Origin: DASQGA01 sp963722715
GTDB taxonomy: Bacteria > Actinomycetota > Thermoleophilia > Gaiellales > Gaiellaceae
Reading direction: 5' to 3'
Length of the DNA: 64,000 bases
Assembly (NCBI GenBank): GCA_963722715.1
Contig: CAVROA010000007.1
Coordinates: forward strand, 1 to 64,000
The notes beneath the pieces were generated by a model. That model did no database searches and was not told the origin of the DNA. It saw only the letters and a program-made list of their open reading frames with translations. Positions 60,250-64,000 of this stretch are shown here, one piece after another (positions within the stretch are counted from its first letter, which is position 1; every line of letters begins with the position of its first letter). The position numbers were made by a program, and so were the translations under genes.

Positions 60250-61667
60250 GGCAGCGTCACGACGCGATTGTGGTCGGGTCGGGGCCGAACGGCCTTGCCG
60301 CCGCGATCACGCTCGCCGAACGGGGCCTCTCGGTTTTGGTCCGAGAGGCGAACGGCACGATCGGAGGCGGCGCGCGCTCGGCGGAGCTGACGCTGCCGGG
60401 CTACGTCCACGACCTCTGCTCGGCGGTTCATCCACTCGGGGCGGCTTCCCCGTTCTTCCGTACGTTGCCGCTCGAGGAGCACGGGCTCGAGTGGATCTTT
60501 CCTCCCGCCGAGGTCGTCCACCCGCTCGACGACGGCACCGCGATCGTCGTCGAGCGCTCCGTCGAGGCCACTGCGGCGGGACTCGGTGGCGACGCAGGCG
60601 CCTATCGAAGGCTCATCGGTTTGTATGCCGCCGACTGGCCGAAGCTCGAGCGGGAGGTCCTCGGACCCCTCCTCCACGTGCCGCGGCATCCGATCGCGCT
60701 TGCCCGGTTCGGGCTGCCCGCGCTCCTTCCGGCGGAGGCGCTGGCGCGCCTTGCCTTTCGCGGCGAGAGGGCCCGCGCGCTCCTGGCGGGAGGAGCGGCA
60801 CACTCGATGCTGCCACTCGGCCGCGCGGCGTCGGCCTCCTTCGGCCTCGTGCTCCTCGTGCTCGCCCACGCGGTCGGCTGGCCGGTGCCACGCGGCGGTG
60901 CGCAGCGGATCGCCGACGCCCTCGCCTCGCACCTGCGCTCGCTCGGCGGGGAGATCGAGACTGGTGCGCCTGTGGAGTCACTCCGCGAGCTGGCGGCGCG
61001 CGCGATCATCTGCGACGTGACTCCGCGGGAGCTCACGAGGCTCGCCGGAACCCAGTTGCCCAGCGCCTACCGCAAGCGTTTGGGGCGGTATCGGTACGGG
61101 CCGGGGGTCTTCAAGATCGACTACGCCCTGGACGCGCCGATCCCGTGGGCGGCACCGGCGTGTGCCCGGTCGGCCTGCGTCCATCTGGGCGGAACGCTCG
61201 ACGAGATCGCGTCCTCGGAGCGAGGGCCCTGGGCGGGGCGAGCTTCGGAGCGACCGTTCGTCATCCTCGCCCAGCCGAGTCTCTTCGATCCCTCTCGGGC
61301 CCCGCAGGGAAAGCACACGGCCTGGGCGTACTGCCACGTTCCGAACGGCTCGGCCCTCGACATGACGGAGCCAATCGAGGCGCAGATCGAGCGCTTCGCG
61401 CCCGGGTTCCGAAGTCACGTGGTCGCACGGCGAGCCCAGTCGCCTGCTGACCTCGAAGCCTCGAATCGAAACTATGTGGGCGGCGACATCAACGGAGGTG
61501 CGCAAGATCTCGCGCAGCTCGTCTTCAGGCCGACCGCGCGACGCAGCCCGTATTCGACCCCGGTCCCAGGGCTCTTTCTCTGCTCGTCATCGACGCCTCC
61601 CGGCGGCGGCGTCCACGGAATGTGCGGTCGCAGGGCGGCCGAGACCGCCCTGCGAGCCGTGTTCTAG
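60246..61667 (+). CDS. NAD(P)/FAD-dependent oxidoreductase (CrtI/phytoene-desaturase-like)
   Basis: 473 residues. The opening RHDAIVVGSGPNGLAAAITLAERGLSVLVREANGTIGGGARSAEL is the dinucleotide fold of the phytoene desaturase/carotene isomerase group, and the closing GLFLCSSSTPPGGGVHGMCGRRAAETAL its FAD return. The frame has no ATG, GTG or TTG before the fold except a GTG inside strand 1. I therefore take a CTG that overlaps the acyl-CoA dehydrogenase stop as CTGA, mirroring the ATGA and GTGA overlaps used elsewhere here. The substrate is unknown; no carotenoid genes are adjacent. Confidence 0.8.
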   Translation: MRQRHDAIVVGSGPNGLAAAITLAERGLSVLVREANGTIGGGARSAELTLPGYVHDLCSAVHPLGAASPFFRTLPLEEHGLEWIFPPAEVVHPLDDGTAIVVERSVEATAAGLGGDAGAYRRLIGLYAADWPKLEREVLGPLLHVPRHPIALARFGLPALLPAEALARLAFRGERARALLAGGAAHSMLPLGRAASASFGLVLLVLAHAVGWPVPRGGAQRIADALASHLRSLGGEIETGAPVESLRELAARAIICDVTPRELTRLAGTQLPSAYRKRLGRYRYGPGVFKIDYALDAPIPWAAPACARSACVHLGGTLDEIASSERGPWAGRASERPFVILAQPSLFDPSRAPQGKHTAWAYCHVPNGSALDMTEPIEAQIERFAPGFRSHVVARRAQSPADLEASNRNYVGGDINGGAQDLAQLVFRPTARRSPYSTPVPGLFLCSSSTPPGGGVHGMCGRRAAETALRAVF

Positions 61668-62170
61668 TAGCCGGAGCCTCCACCGGAACCTCCGGAGCCG
61701 CTGTCCGAGCCATCTCCCTCGCCGATGTTGCCGCAGGAGACGTAGGTCTTGATCTCCGGCTCCGACTTGTGGACGTTGATCGCGAACTCGCCCGACTTCA
61801 GCTCGTCCAGCGCCACGTTCACTGTCGTCTCCGACTTCCCGTCCTCGACGTTCGTCAGCGGATAGGCGGGTGTCGGGTCGAGCTCCGCGCACGTTCCCTT
61901 GTGGATGTGCGCAGGTTGCGGGTCGGGCGAGGCAGGGTTCTCGAGCTCGAGCACGACCTTGGTGCTCGCGCCCTCAGCGGTCAGCGTCGCGGTCCCTGAC
62001 TCGCCGGAGCCGTTCTGCTCGTCGAGCTTCACCGTGACCGTCCCCCCGCTGTCGCCGGAGCCCGCCGTCGTATTGCCGGAGCTCTCGCCGTCACTCCCAC
62101 CGCAGCCTGCAACCACGAGCCCGAGCGCAAGGACAGCCGTGGCCGCAGCGATTATCGACCTTCTGGGCAT
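61664..62170 (-). CDS. secreted lipoprotein, CHRD/Cu-Zn-SOD-like fold
   Basis: 168 residues. The lipobox is LVVAG-Cys (LALGLVVAGCGGSDG), with a Gly/Ser linker after it. The domain reads VTVKLDEQNGSGESGTATLTAEGASTKVVLELENP, then QPAHIHKGTCAELDPTPAYPLTNVEDG and SGEFAINVHKSEPEIKTYVSCGNIG. AHIHKG and the late INVH are the His pairs of this superoxide-dismutase-like fold, and the two Cys would form its disulfide. The copper site seems incomplete, so a non-enzymatic role is likely. The tail is a Gly/Ser run. Its stop interlocks with the preceding gene. Confidence 0.8.
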   Translation of the reverse strand: MPRRSIIAAATAVLALGLVVAGCGGSDGESSGNTTAGSGDSGGTVTVKLDEQNGSGESGTATLTAEGASTKVVLELENPASPDPQPAHIHKGTCAELDPTPAYPLTNVEDGKSETTVNVALDELKSGEFAINVHKSEPEIKTYVSCGNIGEGDGSDSGSGGSGGGSGY

Positions 62171-62197
62171 GGAACCTCCCGTATCGCTTGCCCGGGA

Positions 62198-62800
62198 CTA
62201 GTGCGCCGAAGGCGATTCGGATTGCGCAGCGGCGGCTTCAGCCCGACGTGCGGCCTTGTAAGCCCGCTTGCGCGCCTGAAAGGCCAGGAGCGCCTCCGTC
62301 GAGTCCACGTCCCCGAGCGTCGGGTGCCCCGGCACGCGCTCTTCCCAGCCCGGAGGCCGGACACCGAACCGCTTCGCGAGAACGGCGATGATCGTCTTGA
62401 CCTTCATGGGACCGATCCCCGGCAGGGCGAGAAGCCGGCGCTCGAGCTCGCCGGCGTCGGGCAAGTCGGCCCAGATGCGCTCCGGATCGCCGTCGTAATC
62501 GTCGGCAAGCGTCGCGCAGAGCTCCTGGGTACGCGCTGCCATCGAGCCGGGAAACCGGTGTAGTGCCGGCCGCTCGCGAAACACGCGCTCGAGCTCGGCC
62601 GGATCCATCCGTGCGATCGCGTGCGCGTCGAGCCCGCCCAGCCGTGACTGAAGGACGAGCGGAGAGGAGAAAGCCTTCTGCACCGGCACCTGCTGGTCGA
62701 GGACGAAACCGATCAGGAGCGCCAGAGGCTCGCGTGCGAGCAGCTCGTCGGCTTCGTCGTTCTCCGTGAAGTGAAGGCGCTCGGGTCGAGTCGTTGCCAT
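62198..62800 (-). CDS. HhH-GPD base-excision DNA repair protein
   Basis: 200 residues. PLALLIGFVLDQQVPVQKAFSSPLVLQSRLG is the opening helix pair of the HhH-GPD fold. LERRLLALPGIGPMKVKTIIAVLAKRFGV is the helix-hairpin-helix followed by the usual active region, where the Lys and Asp positions read KVKT and VDSTEALL. The C-terminus is an Ala/Arg-rich tail. It belongs to the actinobacterial HhH-GPD group whose damaged base is not established. Confidence 0.85.
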   Translation of the reverse strand: MATTRPERLHFTENDEADELLAREPLALLIGFVLDQQVPVQKAFSSPLVLQSRLGGLDAHAIARMDPAELERVFRERPALHRFPGSMAARTQELCATLADDYDGDPERIWADLPDAGELERRLLALPGIGPMKVKTIIAVLAKRFGVRPPGWEERVPGHPTLGDVDSTEALLAFQARKRAYKAARRAEAAAAQSESPSAH

Positions 62801-63013
62801 TCCCTGATTCTACGGGCATCCAGAATCGTCACCGCTCCGGGACTGACTCGTCGCAGTCCGTGGCCACGTGCGCGCCTTTTCCGGCTACGCTCGAGACCGG
62901 GGAGGAGGCTGGGTACACCTGTTTTGGACGCGCGCGAGTAACCCTGTGATCGGGCTCGCGAGAGGCGCTTCCAAGTGCTTCGCGGCCGGCGGCTACAGGG
63001 GTAATCTGGCTCC

Positions 63014-64000
63014 GTGAAGCCACTCGCTCAGTTTTCCCCGTCCGTCCGCTCGTGGTTCGAGCAGACCTTCGACGCTCCTACTCCGGCGCAGGCTCGTGGA
63101 TGGCCCGCGATCGCGTCTGGAGCGCACACACTGATCCAGGCACCGACGGGCTCCGGGAAGACACTCGCCGCGTTCCTCTGGGCGATCGACCAGGCAAAGC
63201 CCGGCGAGGGCGTGCAAGTGCTCTACGTGAGCCCTCTGAAGGCGCTCAACTACGACGTCGAGCGAAACCTGCGGGGCCCGCTCGCGGGCATCGGCTCCCC
63301 GCTCGAGGTCGCGGTTCGCACGGGTGACACGCCGCCCAAGGAGCGGGCGGCGATGCTGCGCAAGCCCCCCGACATTCTGATCACGACGCCGGAATCGCTC
63401 TTCCTCATGCTGACCTCTCAGGCACACGAGATGCTTCGCACGGTCCGGTTCTTGATCCTCGACGAGGTGCACGCCGTCGCCGGTTCGAAACGCGGGGCCC
63501 ATCTCGCACTGAGCGTCGAGCGCCTCGAGCGACTCGTTGTGGAGCCCGTCCAGCGGATCGCCCTCTCGGCGACGCAGCGCCCACTCGACGAGATCGGTCG
63601 CTACGTCTCCGGAGGTCGCCCGATCGAGCTCGTGGACGCTGGCACGCGGAAGGAGCTCGACCTGCGCGTCGTCGTCCCGGTGGAGGACATGAGAGAGCCC
63701 GGCGAGGGCAATTCGATCTGGCCCTCGATCTACCCGGCGCTGCTCGAGCTTGTAGAGGCGCACCGTTCGACGATCGTGTTCGTGAACAACCGCCGCCTCG
63801 CCGAGCGCTTGGCCCTGCGACTGAACGAGCTTGCTGAGCGCGAGATCGCCCGGGCGCATCACGGCTCGCTGGCGCGCGAGCAGCGGGTCGAGGTCGAGGA
63901 GCTCCTGAAGAAAGGCGAGATCCCGGCGCTGGTCGCCACCTCCTCGCTCGAGCTCGGGATCGACATGGGGGCGGTCGATCTCGTCATCCAGGTGGAGTCG
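63014..64000 (+). CDS. lhr: Lhr-type ATP-dependent DNA helicase, 5' part
   Basis: The first 329 residues of a large superfamily-2 helicase that continues beyond the window. The Q-motif region is PTPAQARGWPAI, motif I QAPTGSGKTLAAFLW, Ia YVSPLKALNYDVERNL, Ib TTPESLFLML, II LDEVHAVAGSKRG, III ALSATQRPLDEI, IV IVFVNNRRLAERLALRL and V VATSSLELGIDMGAVDLV. The SKRGAHLALSVERLE stretch marks Lhr. Lhr unwinds DNA in repair. GTG start, no clear ribosome site. Confidence 0.92.
   Translation, partial: MKPLAQFSPSVRSWFEQTFDAPTPAQARGWPAIASGAHTLIQAPTGSGKTLAAFLWAIDQAKPGEGVQVLYVSPLKALNYDVERNLRGPLAGIGSPLEVAVRTGDTPPKERAAMLRKPPDILITTPESLFLMLTSQAHEMLRTVRFLILDEVHAVAGSKRGAHLALSVERLERLVVEPVQRIALSATQRPLDEIGRYVSGGRPIELVDAGTRKELDLRVVVPVEDMREPGEGNSIWPSIYPALLELVEAHRSTIVFVNNRRLAERLALRLNELAEREIARAHHGSLAREQRVEVEELLKKGEIPALVATSSLELGIDMGAVDLVIQVES

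Overview
The window is GC-rich bacterial chromosome with dense genes, many 4-base ATGA/GTGA start-stop overlaps and frequent GTG starts. The gene set suggests a high-GC actinobacterium, and I infer the class Thermoleophilia (Solirubrobacterales or Gaiellales type). Pointers are the CysO-CysM-JAMM cysteine pathway otherwise known from mycobacteria, a short primary sigma factor, DUF4396, DUF2277 and PhoX-like proteins, and many secreted proteins with no close model. No rRNA, CRISPR array or intact insertion sequence was seen.

Left part (1-12.8 kb): an initiator tRNA with its terminator, then a worn accessory stretch. It holds half a tRNA-Leu gene, a small protein that recurs near 21 kb, a DUF899 fragment, two alpha/beta hydrolases, a flippase-like membrane protein and a LysR regulator. 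It ends with a clean three-gene operon (PadR regulator, ABC ATPase, FtsX-type permease) preceded by a palindromic operator.

12.9-24 kb: a sulfur-handling group (MFS transporter fused to a rhodanese, a persulfide-dioxygenase-like hydrolase, a divergent LysR regulator), then an amidinotransferase-fold hydrolase, tag glycosylase, a LysE exporter, a secreted NlpC/P60 peptidase, QueF and a three-gene operon led by a copper-type cupredoxin lipoprotein. At 24.4 kb two opposed genes both lose their 3' ends, which looks like a deletion joint.

25-46 kb: a modular wall hydrolase without a signal peptide, a 2-TM channel with an unusual filter, a PEP-mutase-like enzyme, a PhoX-like secreted protein and a GT1 glycosyltransferase. 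A dimethylglycine/sarcosine dehydrogenase lies divergent from a choline-kinase-like gene. Then come a DHA2 exporter, a frameshifted VOC gene, a two-component system whose kinase has a decayed ATP site, NagA and a CNNM/CBS membrane protein.

46-64 kb: the most coherent block is the minus-strand operon 50016-46875. It encodes an activating enzyme with an N-terminal rhodanese, a CysO sulfur carrier fused in frame to a CysM-type cysteine synthase, a JAMM protease and a lipoprotein. Together these cover every step of protein-thiocarboxylate cysteine synthesis. It is followed by a TPR protein and the primary sigma factor. At 54.2 kb a 26-residue hydrophobic peptide gene lies divergent from an XRE-TPR regulator, an arrangement like peptide-pheromone (RRNPP) systems. 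An amidohydrolase, an ECF sigma with a propeller-type membrane partner, an acyl-CoA dehydrogenase, a CrtI-like oxidoreductase, a DNA repair protein and the start of an Lhr-type helicase end the window.
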